A DNA stretch of 64,000 bases from Isoetes taiwanensis (Eukaryota; Streptophyta; Lycopodiopsida; Isoetales; Isoetaceae), in NCBI GenBank assembly GCA_021234155.1, contig JAJEKV010000025.1:13439437-13503436 (forward strand). Reading direction: 5' to 3'. The position numbers and the translations under genes are program-made. Of the stretch, positions 33,400 through 44,955 are shown piece by piece. The notes below the pieces were generated by a model that worked only from the letters and a program-made list of their open reading frames with translations, was not told the DNA's origin and searched no databases. The first letter of the stretch is position 1, and every line of letters begins with the position of its first letter.

Positions 33400-34800
33400 G
33401 AGTGTAGACCTTCTTCTTTTCTAATTTACAGGGAGGGAGTTATAAAGAGTTTTCCTTTTCCTCATCACTTCCATCCCCATCATCCTGCATCTCCCCTGAT
33501 AGGATAGATTAGTTGATCTTTCAATTCCTCACCGGAAAGCAACAGTCTTGAATACTTCCTCCTTCGACAAATAAGTTTTCCTCGCTGTTGGGGGTATCCA
33601 AGTCCTCCCTCAAATTCTCTCCTCAATTGGGTTTCCTCAAGTACCGCCGTGATTGTCAGCTGAGGATCCGGGGCTGGTTGCTGAGTTAATTTGTTCACAG
33701 TCCTGAGGGGACTCAGACCCTATCAGACTCCAAATCCTCGCTTTGTTTTGCCCTCCTCTTTTCGATCCCGATTTTCCTCTCTCGCTTTCTTGCCCCTCGC
33801 TTCCCCGAAGAGTTCCACATCGAAGAGGACCTTGATTTTGAGTGACTTTTGGTGAGCCGGGTCCCTTCCCCTGCTCTCTACCCCGAGGAGTTCTAAGATG
33901 AGTAAGATTTGCCATGGGACAAATCAGTTCTCTAATTCGTCGTGTCATGATCTGACTACCTCGTAGGTGTAAGGCTGGGTCCATCCTCCCGCCCATCCAA
34001 AACACCTTTTCCTTTCGAATGGGATTGTTGGAGCACTTTGACCTTGGCCGAAGCCTTCATGAATTGACTTTTCTTTCCACTCGTCTCGGAAGATTTTTCT
34101 CCACTCTTGCCCCCGCTCCATTCTCGCTTTTTTTCCTCTTCTCCTTTTTCCCTTTATTTTTTTGCCTTCTTCTCCTCCTTTTTTCATCGCCATTTTGTTT
34201 TGTCTTTTGTCCCCGCTCCTGTCTCTCTTGTTTCGTTTGGTGTGATCCATGCACTTTCCCCTGCTCCTCGTGACTTTGTAAGTTCTGTTTTTGCCATTTG
34301 ATTCACTCGACACCACCTTCTCTACATACTCTCCCCATGCAATCTAATACCACGGTGAAGGACACTACTGGGAAGTCCTCGCCAAGCAAGCTTTAGAGTC
34401 TTAGGATTACCAAAAATAGTCCACATAAACTCTATTTCTCCCGGATTGGTTTAAGTAAGCTCATTCATGCTTCGCATCTCTAAGCTTTGTCCTCGGTGAG
34501 ACTTCAAATGATTACATTATCAGCCACGGGGAACAGCAGTCAACATCGTCGCCCAAAGACATCGTTCAAGCCTTGTAGGAGGTCCATGCAGATGGTATAA
34601 TCTTAAAAGTTTGTGGATCAAAAAGAAGGATACCATTTCGAAAAAGAATAGGTATCGCTTTTGAGATGGTACTCGCTTAAGAAGGAGGGAGGCACCGATT
34701 ATTCCTACATTCAACCGAAGAACTGAATTCAATCCAGCCATATATTACCGACCACTCATATTCCCTCGCTCCATCCTTTCGAAGTTCTCCTTTATGTAAT
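33400..34800 (-). pseudogene. LINE ORF1-like region, strongly basic
   Basis: The minus strand carries a Lys/Arg-rich stretch (about 34254-34057, with runs such as KRRRRRQKNKGKKEKRKK) and a Ser/Gly/Glu-rich stretch (34005-33640). Farther 5' a segment at 34741-34520 (FLIHKLLRLYHLHGPPTRL) may correspond to the hydrophobic WxRLxxLP-type block of plant L1 ORF1 proteins. ORF1 binds the element's RNA. Family assignment here rests mainly on position. Confidence 0.5.
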
Positions 34801-36960
34801 CGTAGCCTAACCCCCTCATGTCGAAGACATCCATAAGACCTCGAGATTTAAGGAATTTCAATTTACTCTCTACAAATGCTGCTTTCTCGAAGGGCTTACC
34901 AAATAATGCAGCGGACCTTTTTCGCTATTCTTCCTGACGCCCTCGCAGATCCGATTTGCATACCCGTAATTCTGGAGGTCAGCCTTTTTCTACCGCAGGT
35001 TCCCATCCTGATGACCGCCTAGTTGCTCACTCATGTCTTTGAGCGAGGTGAGGAAATCTCCAAAAGCAACGGCCTCACGCTCTTCTCCAATGCAACAAAT
35101 GAGCAAAGGATTCCCAACTGCCTTAACCCCTCGGCTGAGAGTATACGTGAGCGTGAGCCAAATCCTAACCTCGGCTATTATTCCTCCTCATTCCTATTAT
35201 TTTATTCCCCAAATCCGAAATTCTTCTTGCACATTCCCCTCGCAGATCTCTGGCCCCTGACCGACTCAAAAGATTGCATTTTCCCAAACTCAATTCCAAC
35301 TAGATCATTTTTATTATTTTTCCAATGTTTCTACCGACACCTACTCTTTCCCCTATTAAACTATAAACTTTCACTACAATCCGCTTGTCAACCCAATGAA
35401 AGCAATGCAAATGGAAGATGCTCACAAGTAGTTATACGCCTATCTCCTGCACAAATTCCTCCTGCAACCATGATTCACAGTTCTACTGGACAGGGTCGCG
35501 GAAAACGTAGGGCAAATAGTTCTTCCGGGAAGAATCTATAGAACACCAAGCTTTCCGGCCGCACTCTCCCCTGCCATCCACATGGCAATCTTTCTCCCCG
35601 GATCAAGATCGAAGAATTTCATGGTTTAGGCCGCCACCACTCTCCCTGGCCAGGGCCGGGCCAGCTTCTCCCATATTTCCCGCAACCCCTCTCCTATGCT
35701 TCATTTTTTTCACATATCCAAATTTCTTCTTATTTTTTCTCGTTTTGTATTTTCATGGCTAACTTTTGGGTAGCCAATATTTACACTTCATCAATCAGAA
35801 GGAATATATTTCTATTTCTTGCTTTTAACGATATCTTAGTTTAAATATTATATGTGCTAGAGTTTTACCCCTTCAACATAAGCATGCCTTAAAGATTACC
35901 TTTACTAAGAAGTTTACAAATCAGCCTAAATACATTTGTAGGCTTAGCCTTTTCAACATCACAAACTAAAAGCAAAATTATACAGCTACAGTAATATGCT
36001 AGAGCTTAGAAGAACTCCGTGATTTCAATATTGGAAACTGGCTCTCTGAACTTAACAAAATATGTTTGCAAATGGTAGTTAAACATGTCTATGCATGCCA
36101 TGCCGCTTACCATCCGCCATTTCTACTGCTTGAGCTTGTGGACTATCTCAAGTAAGTTCAAAATTTTTCTTCATACATAATTTCAAAAACTTTTAAATAC
36201 CGTGAGTTTCGCTTATTACTCCTCCTATCCTTCTTTTCTTATCCCTTGCATATACAAATTTGCCTACTTATCATACTTGAGATTTTTGTAAAGTCCATAT
36301 ATTTGCTTCCATTCATCCTTTTGAGTCCGAACTCCTCATAACAGCACAAAAGAAAAGCACAATAGTAGAAGAAATTCCACGTACCTGCAGCCAATCATGT
36401 AAACGTTATCAATAGGCTTGGTAACGATACAAGGGCCAAAAGGTACATTGGGAATTTCTTGGCTCTTCGCCCTTGATTCGTTCAAGCTCAGATAAAATGA
36501 AAACAAATAATGGACAATCATATACTAAAGATAAGAGAAACCGGTTCAAACAACCTGTTATTTATTTACCATATCTGTAGCAGTATGTCATCATACAAGG
36601 CAAATGCAGCACCTTTATACTAAGGCATGCAATCTTTATGTTAACATTTGGATCTACTCCTTTCAATTAATGTTAAACATTCTACTTTTTTTTTTAAAAA
36701 GGAAAAACTCGTCTTAATCAGCTATCTTTTACTGTCCTGAAATCACAATAATGTAAGAGATACAACAGGCCTATCTGGCCTAAAAGTAAATATTGAAAAC
36801 CTGGAATAATAGAAGGCTTATTTAGACATTAGTTATTTGGCCAGGTCTATTGGCTGTTATACATCCTCACAGCATGCCTAGGCATCGTATTTATAATACA
36901 TATGATACTAGGGACCATTAAAGAATTTTCTGGCCTGCAAATAGGTATTTGGAAACCTGG

Positions 36961-37440
36961 CATACTACAAGGTTTATTTTTTTTTTTTAAATTCCTTAAC
37001 TGTTCTAGACTGATAGCAGATATCTATCACCATAGCAGGGCATGGTACCACAATTATAATAAGGTACGCAACCTATGTGCTTACCTCTGGATCCTTTTCT
37101 TTTAACTAGTGTTAACAAGTCCGTTTATTTAGACCAACCTTAAGCAGCTGTCATGTATCATTTGGAAACCATAGGCCTCAATGATCTTTATCTAATCTGG
37201 CCTCTTAATAAAAATGGGACTTATTTTTCGTTACCTGAACTTCATCTTCATCGGAAGATACATCCAAGTCTTGTTGTGTTTCTGGAACAAAGTGTTCAGT
37301 GCTGGGATTTGCTCTGCCATAACCACTTTGTGGTCTATTAAAACCGCTGCTTCTCTTGGCCGCTGTTCCGATTACATCACCATAGCCTTCTTAGGTGTGC
37401 AAAGCTACTCTGCCTCTTTCCATTTCTAATGCTTCTCCAA
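36961..37440 (-). pseudogene. Unidentified gene, Asp/Glu-tail exon (copy B)
   Basis: The minus strand from about 37438 reads GEALEMERGRVALHT, then (one stop) EGYGDVIGTAAKR, SSGFNRPQSGYGRANPSTE, HFVPETQQDLDVSSDEDEVQ, and ends at a GTAACG splice donor (37234). Copies A (23414-23635) and C (about 42740-42960) carry the same exon with slips. A hydrophilic linker ending in an acidic SSDEDE patch is typical of nuclear proteins. The family is unknown. The part from 37232 down to 36961 is intron-like. Confidence 0.5.
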
Positions 37441-38494
37441 ATCTCACCTCCCTATCACACCAAGCAAGTTCTCTCAAACTTTCACACAAAATTCGCCTTT
37501 TCCTCGTCAGAGTAAAACCTTTCACCTCTCGCTGTAATCAGCTTCCCATCTTTTGCAGCTTATGCTCTACTAGCTGGTTTTTTTTTGTCATAAAGACCGG
37601 CTGGTCGGCCAAGAAGCAATCCACCCCTCACATCTTCAAACTCATATCCTCGTGATCACTAATGAATCCCTAAATACCTTATACCTTTACATCGGTCGCT
37701 TCTTACATTAAGCCTCTTAGGGTCAATACTATGGTCATACTGAAAGTGTCTTAGGTTAAACATATGTTCTTTTTAGCTTCAAAACCTAGCTGCCCGCTTG
37801 GTTTTAAATACATATATAAATCTAGGTCTTAGGTTATCTATTTTGCCCATAGGTTAATTAAATGTTTGAAATATATATATCCTTTCTACTAATAAGTAGT
37901 TTCCTAACATTTATACTCTGGTGGTTATTTTTACTCAAGTAGCCGGGCCAAGTAAGTACACAATCATTTAACCCATCTCTTTATATTTTATAAAACCCTA
38001 CTTCCATCCGTAGATTGTATTAAAGACCCCTCAGATCTTTAATCACTTCATCAGAACTATAGAAAAGTGAGTAGACCCCTACTTACAAAGAGGGGTCTTT
38101 TACAACCCTATAATTACCTACAACATTACTTTTATGAATCAATTATTGTACTATCCGGGACTATACTTGAACCAAATTAGTAAATCAACAGGAATTATAC
38201 CTTTTAGTACCTTTTTAGCATTCAGAATATCAGATATTTTGCCGTGGAACATGTTGGCTCCTAAATACGTATTTAAACACTCTTCTTTTTACTCCTTTAA
38301 ATCAAAACCATTGCTCACAAACTTGTTTATCGCCTCTTGAATGTCCCTGCGTTATTCATAGGTCATTGCTACATACATGCATGGCATTATCCGTGACAAA
38401 ATCACATTCCCGCTTGAAAAATATGGTCTACAAATTTTGTCGCATGCACAATTTCTTTATGGCCTCGTGCGCGTAAATCTCTTTATCATATTAT

Positions 38495-38650
38495 TTAGTG
38501 GTTTGGAAGATGCCAAGCACTTTGTCATACACCTGAATTGTTATATTCAAGAAGTTAGCTTTGCTGCCAGTCAAAACTCCTTGGGCATTTTCAAAGTACT
38601 TCGTCTCCTCTTTGATTCCCAGAACCTCCAAGTCATATATTTGAAGTTCT
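38495..38650 (-). pseudogene. Unidentified gene, exon-like island (copy B)
   Basis: This is an uninterrupted minus-strand stretch: LQIYDLEVLGIKEETKYF, ENAQGVLTGSKANFLNITIQ, VYDKVLGIFQTTK. It is preceded in the same frame by ELQ and a possible acceptor region. Copy A holds the same island at about 24640-24795. The alternation of hydrophobic and polar residues supports a genuine exon of a folded domain. I could not match it to a family with confidence. Confidence 0.48.
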
Positions 38651-39019
38651 TGGCTTCATTGTCCAGCCTTCATTCGTGATATCAAGGCTTTTTATATTAG
38701 GCAGTTAAGGGCTAGTAAATCATCCATATACCTAAACACATATTGAAACAATTTTATTTCCTCAAATCTGCTCTGCTTTGCTAGATTTATAATGAAGTTT
38801 AGCTCAAACCACTGTGATATAAATTACAATTCAACCTCTAAGTAGAACAAAGAAAACCCATCGATTCCGTCAAACTTGTCAGCCATATCCCTGTCCTAGA
38901 CCTACAAAAATTATTGCCAGCCAGCTTTGTTGGTTTTAATGAACCTTTTCTCGCTCATCATTGTCCAACATTTTGCGCCGATTAAACCATTTAGCCGCTA
39001 GTGGTATCGCGATTTTTAC

Positions 39020-39345
39020 CTTCTACCACAACTCATATCTTTTGTCTTTTTCTTCATGTGCCTCCGTGCTTCAACTACTATTTTCACCGATTCCCAAGTA
39101 GATGTCGCTTTCCCTTTTGTAAAGGAATGCTTTCATAGTATTTAGTTATATCAGCCTACGTAAAACTTCTTTTTACCTTTTGCTTCAGATGTTTAGTGCA
39201 ACATCATATGTCAATTTACCATCCAGCTTAGCATTTACTTTCCGGCAGAAGGTGCTGCCGGATCATAGCACAATGGTTCCTGGAAATTTTCGCCACACCT
39301 CTAGAATGGAATTTAACTATTGTAATAGTTTGATTGTGATACACC
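39020..39345 (-). pseudogene. Unidentified gene, two exon-like islands (copy B)
   Basis: The first island (about 39320-39190) reads SILEVWRKFPGTIVL, then STFCRKVNAKLDGKLTYDVA. The second (about 39155-39025) reads ITKYYESIPLQKGKATSTW, ESVKIVVEARRHMKKKTKDM. Equivalent DNA in copy A is at about 25130-25460. Both look like exons of the same unidentified gene as the other islands. Confidence 0.42.
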
Positions 39346-41289
39346 TGGCTCCATGGCGCTTGGTGATCCATCTATACTCATTTTTATGTGCTTTTAAATA
39401 GCCCCAAAGCAGATATGGTAATTTATCCTTCTTCTATAGTTACAACTTCCAATGCAATCAAATATTCCATTTGATGCTCGCTACAAATTTTCCTTTTTCC
39501 ACCCCTAGTGGTATGTGTGTAAGTAACTGGGTCGCCTACCTTTATCGCGGGCTATGCCCTTAAGTATGTCTCGGATGTGATAAAGGCCGGGTTGTTGATG
39601 CCTTATCTAACCCCTCGATGTACAAGTTTCGTTAACCATTCAAAGCTAATTTATTATCCGTGACTACGAATGGGAATTTTTTATTTTTCTTTTTCTCGCC
39701 GCAGTAATCTTCCTTTACCGCTGCACTGCAAATTTTCCCTCCAAGACATCCATTATGATTCTCTTCTATGTGATCTTCACATATGTCCGAACCTGAATCG
39801 TGGTAGCTCAAAAATAAGTGTTACATGTTTTTTCTTAGCTCATATTTCATTTCCGTGATTAGAACTCTATCCGATATGACTAAGGCCTCTTAGCAAAAAG
39901 ATTTCAAGTGTTCTGCTTCTAATAATTTTTTAGGCCGGTAGCCTCCCAAATATGCGCCCCATTCCCGTCAATAAAATTCTTTTTGAGATTCTGTTGGCTG
40001 CATGGACAAAGGTGACTTCAACATCCCTCGCAAAGACGCATATGCCTTTACATGTGCAAGTTCCTTACACAATATATTTCCATGAGCCCATGGTATCCTC
40101 CATAATTTTCTCCCCAATATCTCCAAGGACTTTTTTCATGCTTTTATGCACAATCTTTGGGATGCAGATCTTATCCAGCACTTTGGATGAAAAAAAACAG
40201 TGCACTATCTTTTTCTTGTTTTTATCCCTGTTTTCACTCATTCTTAGTCTCCCTTGGCAATCCTTACGAATTATCCTGTGACACCGCATATAATAAACAT
40301 GAGGGATTGTTAAGCCTTTACATCACCTATCCACTGCTCTACCAAAGGTGATACCCATTTGAATACTTTATCATTCTTATTGGAGTAGCATGGTATACTA
40401 GCATGCTATCACTTTATTCCAGGTACTTTCATTTATTAGGAAAGTCCAGCATTTGAGTGATGACTAGCACTCTGATATATTTAATATCATAAAGCATCCT
40501 GTACTAGTTACAACCAAAAGCATGTACTATACAAGATGTAAACATAATTTAATTGGAATCAAGTTTGCCATACCTATTTATCATATGTGAGCTTGTGTGC
40601 CACTTCACACGTACCGATGTTGTTTTGCTCGCCCTTTTGGATCGCATTTTCCTTTCCCAAAGTACTAGGTGTGCCAAGTCGCTTCCACCACCTTTAATTA
40701 TCGAATGCTTGATCCGCTACCTCCCGGAGGTGCGGATACGCGGAGGAGCGCTAACCTTCCACCGCTTCACCGCATAGTGCCCTAGATCTTCCTAATTTTG
40801 AAAATTTTTCCATAGCCAAGCATTAGATTCAAATTTCAATATCCCCGTATGAAAGTCAGTTGTGTTTGATAATTTTTCACAAAATGAACGGCCATTTGCA
40901 ACTTGGATAGCTTAATCTTAAATCGCACTACGGGTCACAGCAAAAATGTCATGTTAATAAGTGCCAACTCTGACTTCCAAATAAGGATGTGATATAATTA
41001 TGCTATCCCCTGAAGTGTGGTTTTCGCTAATTTCTCATAGAGCACCATTTGGGGCCACTCAATGATATGTCGTGGAAGATGTCATTCAAATTATTAAACA
41101 TAAACCAAATCCAAGTATTATTTTGTCCAACCATGTCATGTCAGTTTTTACATGCATTTCCTTTTGCCCCTGGTTCACAAAAACGACTGAAGTAGGGACA
41201 AAAGGTCCTCCTGCATCAAGCTCAAGTAAAATGTATCCTCGAACAGAATAAGCCATGTGGCCCTTTTGTCTACATAAATACAAATATCA

Positions 41290-41440
41290 ATGTTGCAGTT
41301 TTATCAAAGAACCCAGGGTCAATCTTTCAATTTGAACTTTTCTTTATGTATTATCTTTTCCATTTTCATTGCGCCAGCCTTGGCCATCCTTTCCTCGTCA
41401 GGTAATATTTCCGCTGATGACCCGTGCCGTGCCCCTACTA
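41290..41440 (-). pseudogene. Unidentified gene, exon-like island (copy B)
   Basis: The minus strand reads SSAEILPDEERMAKAGAM, KMEKIIHKEKFKLK. It is a charged, probably helical stretch, conserved in copy A at about 27440-27560 in a disturbed frame. It lies between the DEDD-containing island and the KGHMAYS-type segment (41283-41086). Confidence 0.45.
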
Positions 41441-41900
41441 ATAAAGTGCAAGTGCTCCAAAATTTTTTGTGCTTCATATGCCTTGATTACAAACATTATG
41501 TTGTCCTTCCACCTCTCCTGTATTATAGGAAAAATATGGCAGCTGTGCAATGTGAAGTTAAATTCTTGTCATCTTCTTTCTTTTCGTCTTGGTTTCGTTG
41601 CCCATAGTACCTTTGTCCCGCTCTCGACAGCCAGGATTCGGCCAAATGGATCATCATCCACATCATTCTCATCTTTTGTCACCAATGCTTTTCGTGATAC
41701 CTATTGACAATACTCGTGCAAGATTTTTAATTTTGTTTGCCTTCCAAGGCCGGTACTCGTGAAAACCCCAGTGTTTTAGCAAAGATCTTCCTTCTTATGT
41801 CCACCTATAGACCTATTTGGTAATTCTTCATATCCTCCAAAGATTTATTGGTAGCATCCCAATCATCACATACTTTGTTCAAATTGCACAAGCTCCACCG

Positions 41901-42095
41901 CTAAAGCCTGTGATGTGAGATGGTCGATACTGCTCGTGGGTCCTCATTGCTTTTTCCAGCAGCAACATATGTACTCTCTGTAGCCCCTACACCCATTTGC
42001 TCAAACCACAAACTGTCCTGGTGTCTCTCAATTCCATGTTGGAGGCAATCTAACTCAATCGCTTGTGTTCCCATCATCATCCCCGCACCATACAT
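41901..42095 (-). pseudogene. Unidentified gene, most 5' island seen (copy B)
   Basis: The minus strand is open: GMMMGTQAIELDCLQHGIER, HQDSLWFEQMGVGATESTYV, AAGKSNEDPRAVSTISHHR, followed after a slip by ALAVELVQFEQ. Copy A (28030-28240) keeps the SNEDP..YQAISHRALA part but differs upstream. The family is unknown. It is the first exon-like island of the unit on the minus strand. Confidence 0.48.
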
Positions 42096-42185
42096 TCAAA
42101 TTTTAAACATATATCTATATAACTCCAACTTGCTCAAATCTTTTACCAATAGATATGATGCCTCACCGTAAGACCAATGAAATGA

Positions 42186-43507
42186 ATTATCTAAAAACCC
42201 TAATTTAACCAGTCGTGACAACAACTTCTTCTAGCCACCAAACTCAAATGCAAGTACCAATCCCTGGCAGTTTAACTCTGGCTCATATATTGTCTCTTGT
42301 TTTGATTATCCGCCTAAAAAAAGCAAATATTGAAAACCTGGAATAATAGAAGGCTTATTTAGACATTAGTTATTTGGCCAGGTCTATTGGCTGTTATACA
42401 TCCTCACAAAGATGCCTAGGCATCGTGATTTATAATACATATGATAATTAGGACCATTAAAGACCCTTTTCTCGGCCCCAAGAATAGGTATTTGGAAACC
42501 CCGCATACTACAAGGTTTATTTTTTTTAAAAATTTTAACTCCGTTTCTGTGACCGATATGATATCTATCACCATGCATGGTACCACACTATAATAAGGTA
42601 CGCGAACCTATGTGCTTACTCGATCCTTTTCTTTAACTAGTGTTAACAAGTCCGCTTTATTTAGACCAACCTTAAGCAACAATATGTATCATTTGGAAAC
42701 CATAGGCCCTGCAATGATCTTTATCTAATCCGCCTCTTAATAAAAATGGGACTTATTTTTCGCTACCTCAACTTCATCTTCATCTAAGATACATCCAAGT
42801 CTTGTTGTGTTTTCCGAACAAAGTGTTCGGCCGGATTTGTTTCCGGCCATATAACCACTTTGTGGTCTATTAAAATCACGCTTCTCTTGGCCAGCCAGTT
42901 CTCAGATTAAGCATCACCATAGCCTTCTCTAGGTGTAAAGCCACTACCGCCTCCTTTCCATTTCTAATGCTTCAAATCTCACCTCCCTATCAGCTAATTG
43001 GGCAAGTTCTCTCACTTTCACAGCTTCTTCCTCGCCGAGTAAACCTTCACTTCCTCGCCTTTAATCCGCCCCATCTTTGCAGCTTATGCCTAATAGCGGG
43101 TTTTTTTGGTCATAGCAAGACCGGTTATCGGGTTGCCAGCAATCCTAATTTCTCGCCATCTCTCGAACTATATCCCCGGTGATCGACTAACGAACCCTAA
43201 ATATCTTTTAGTTAATTTTGGCGACCGGTTCATTTCATATTAAGCCCCTTAGGGGTCAATACTGTGGTCATACCTCGAGTGTCTTAGGTTAAACATATTA
43301 TGCTCCTTAGCTTCAAAACCTAGCTGCCCGGCTTGGTTTTACATATAAATCTAGGTCTTAGTTATCTATTTTGCCCATAGGTTAATTAAATGTTTAGGCC
43401 ATATCCTTTTCTACTAATAAGTAAGCTCTAACATTTTATACTGTAGTTATTTTACCAAGTAGTCAGCTGGTACAATCATTTAACCCATCTCTTTATATTT
43501 TATAAAA
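42186..43507 (-). repeat. 7.1-kb tandem unit, copy C (truncated)
   Basis: Copy C starts like A and B (ACAACAACTTCTTCTAGCC), but after about 120 bp it jumps at about 42310 to GCCTAAA, then AAATATTGAAAACCTGG, which in copy B lies at 36778 and in copy A at about 22955. About 1.5 kb of the unit is therefore missing. It then runs in parallel with A and B until 43507 (TATATTTTATAAAA), where it stops at an A run. It keeps the exon with the Asp/Glu tail. Confidence 0.82.
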
Positions 43508-43514
43508 AAAAAAA
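43504..43514. other. A-tract at the end of copy C
   Basis: About 11 A residues mark the point where similarity to copies A and B ends (A continues TTATAAAACCCTACCC). The next sequence, GGAGGAACGCCGAACTCC, is not found in the other copies. It could be a recombination point, or the 3' end of a small retroposed sequence. Confidence 0.45.
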
Positions 43515-44829
43515 GGAGGAACGCCGAACTCCACTAGATAGATAGTATCTTTTAGGTCTCAAACACTAGAGGATCGCTGGCTATATGAAAAATTTTATAG
43601 TCCAATGGAAGATCTTGCCGCTAACATTAAATGAGGTGGGGGTAGTAACTTCAAACATTAATTGCAAATGGTTTGAGCCGGTACACAAGTAAATTCGTCT
43701 CAACTTCGAACATTAATTGCACATGGACTTTAAGGAGTACACAAGTAACTTGATTGGATTAGATCATAGATAATTGGCAGCTCAAGCCCAAGAAGTGAAA
43801 AAGTGCTAACAACCACTTTGAGAACGTCTAGTAGATACTGGCAAAATGCATCTGCACTTCAAATCTTCTACAAATATATATCAAAAATCTTTGCTTAAAG
43901 TTTAAAGAGGGAACATCAATAATTATCTAAATGTAATAAAAGTATATGCTTACCAACCGGCCTTTGGTGTTTCAAAGATGTGCGCTTTGACAATAAGAAA
44001 ATAGACAATAAGAAAATAAGAACCTCTTTAAACCACCAAAATGTAGAATTCATTTGTTTATGAGATCTTTGATTTCAAAATGATCCCCCTTCAGCTTTTT
44101 CAATCATGCCTCCCTTCACAAACCTTTAATAAAGATCTAACGTGTGTTTAAATTATAGTGTTACGCTTTAAAATTGTCTCATATTAAGGGTAGCAAAAGT
44201 TTGTCCACTTGAAGTAACTAAATAACCAATAGTGTTATGCTTTAAAATTGTCTCATATTGAGTGGAAGCAAACTTGTCCACTTGAGGCACTAATAATCAA
44301 ACAAAGAACAAACCAATCTGCTATAATGGCTATGCCAAAATGAAGATTAATTAGTTCCATCCATTGAGAATACTAATTGTTTAGCTTCTTTAAAAGCAGC
44401 TTTGAAGAAAAAATTCTTAGAAGATAAGTAGGGTTATCTTCCTCGAAATTGGAAGCTATAATTACCGGGCTATAAATTATGGGTTTCCAACTTATACCAA
44501 CAAGGCTGGGCAACATCACTAGTTGTATTTGTGTCCCATAAACCATACAGACAATAAAAATTATTCGAATTAAAATCGTGCAAACACCCATACCTTATAA
44601 TTATTGTCCTTTGTGTGCCCATGGTAGGATCAGCATGTAACAAGTATATTTCCTCTATATACTTTATCAACTAGATAGAAGGGGCCTATAAAAATCTGGA
44701 TTTCATCGGGGGAAATAAAAAGAAATCCACGATTTTGACCAGAAAACTTAGTGAGATTTTTTTTCTCCCTGGAAAATTCTCAATTTCAACAAACAAGTAG
44801 GATATCCTGGCATAGCCTAACATAGTTTA
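43515..44829. other. AT-rich spacer with small tandem duplications
   Basis: There is no gene here. A 54-bp duplication lies at 43648-43755 (ACTT..AACATTAATTGCA phrases). The segment 43759-43816 matches the left flank of the 7.1-kb tandem. A 74-bp duplication occurs at 44158-44305 (GTGTTA.GCTTTAAAATTG). The rest is AT-rich with short open frames. Confidence 0.5.
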
Positions 44830-44830
44830 A

Positions 44831-44955
44831 GTGTTTATAAGGACTGGGGTGTCCGGACATGGCCTTCAAATTGCTGTTAAACTATGGGATGCTAGTGTTT
44901 ATAAGGACTGGGGTGTCCGGACATGGCCTTCAAATTGCTGTTAGACTATGCCAGG
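44831..44955. repeat. 64-bp tandem duplication upstream of lipase
   Basis: GTGTTTATAAGGACTGGGGT, GTCCGGACATGGCCTTCAAA, TTGCTGTTA-ACTATG occurs at 44831 and again at 44895, almost without difference. It lies just 5' of the lipase coding stretch and may be within its first exon or 5' leader, where plant lipases of this family often begin with a similar WKD-containing segment. Confidence 0.82.

Larger units (their letters stand above)
29011..35694 (-). mobile_element. L1-type LINE inserted in copy B
   Basis: This is a minus-strand non-LTR retrotransposon of about 6.7 kb, delimited by comparison with uninterrupted copy A. It has a poly-A tail (poly-T on the plus strand at 29001-29013) and a matching target duplication on both sides. 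In minus-strand order it shows a basic ORF1-like region (34.8-33.4 kb), an endonuclease part (about 33.0-32.6 kb), a reverse transcriptase (32.2-31.1 kb) and a downstream region (30.8-30.1 kb). This is the normal L1 layout in plants. Frames are broken in several places. Its near-full length and recognisable duplication suggest a fairly recent insertion, after the 7.1-kb unit had been duplicated. Confidence 0.85.
28384..42185 (-). repeat. 7.1-kb tandem unit, copy B (split by a LINE)
   Basis: The unit begins at the A/B junction (GACAACAATCC, then AGCCAATCAAACTACCG). It runs to about 29000, is interrupted by the LINE at 29011-35694, resumes with CACATATCCAAATTTC, and ends at ATGATGCCTCACCGTAAGACCAATGAAATG. 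Without the LINE it is about 7.1 kb, equal to copy A. The two copies differ mostly by small indels in C/G-rich spots. The segment around 28030-28240 (A) versus 41890-42095 (B) is less alike than the rest. Confidence 0.85.

Noticed and set aside
34019-34301. Plus-strand open frames rich in Phe, Leu and Ser
   Set aside because: They are the complement of the Lys/Arg-rich ORF1-like region of the LINE on the minus strand.
35023-35541. 172-codon plus-strand open frame
   Set aside because: It is antisense to the 5' part of the LINE, has no recognisable domain and reads as low-complexity Ser/Leu/Pro; most likely a shadow frame.
21265-43507. The 7.1-kb repeats as long terminal repeats of one giant retroelement
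   Set aside because: The two complete copies are directly adjacent, with no internal domain between them, and they contain exon-like islands. The LINE lies inside one copy, not between two.
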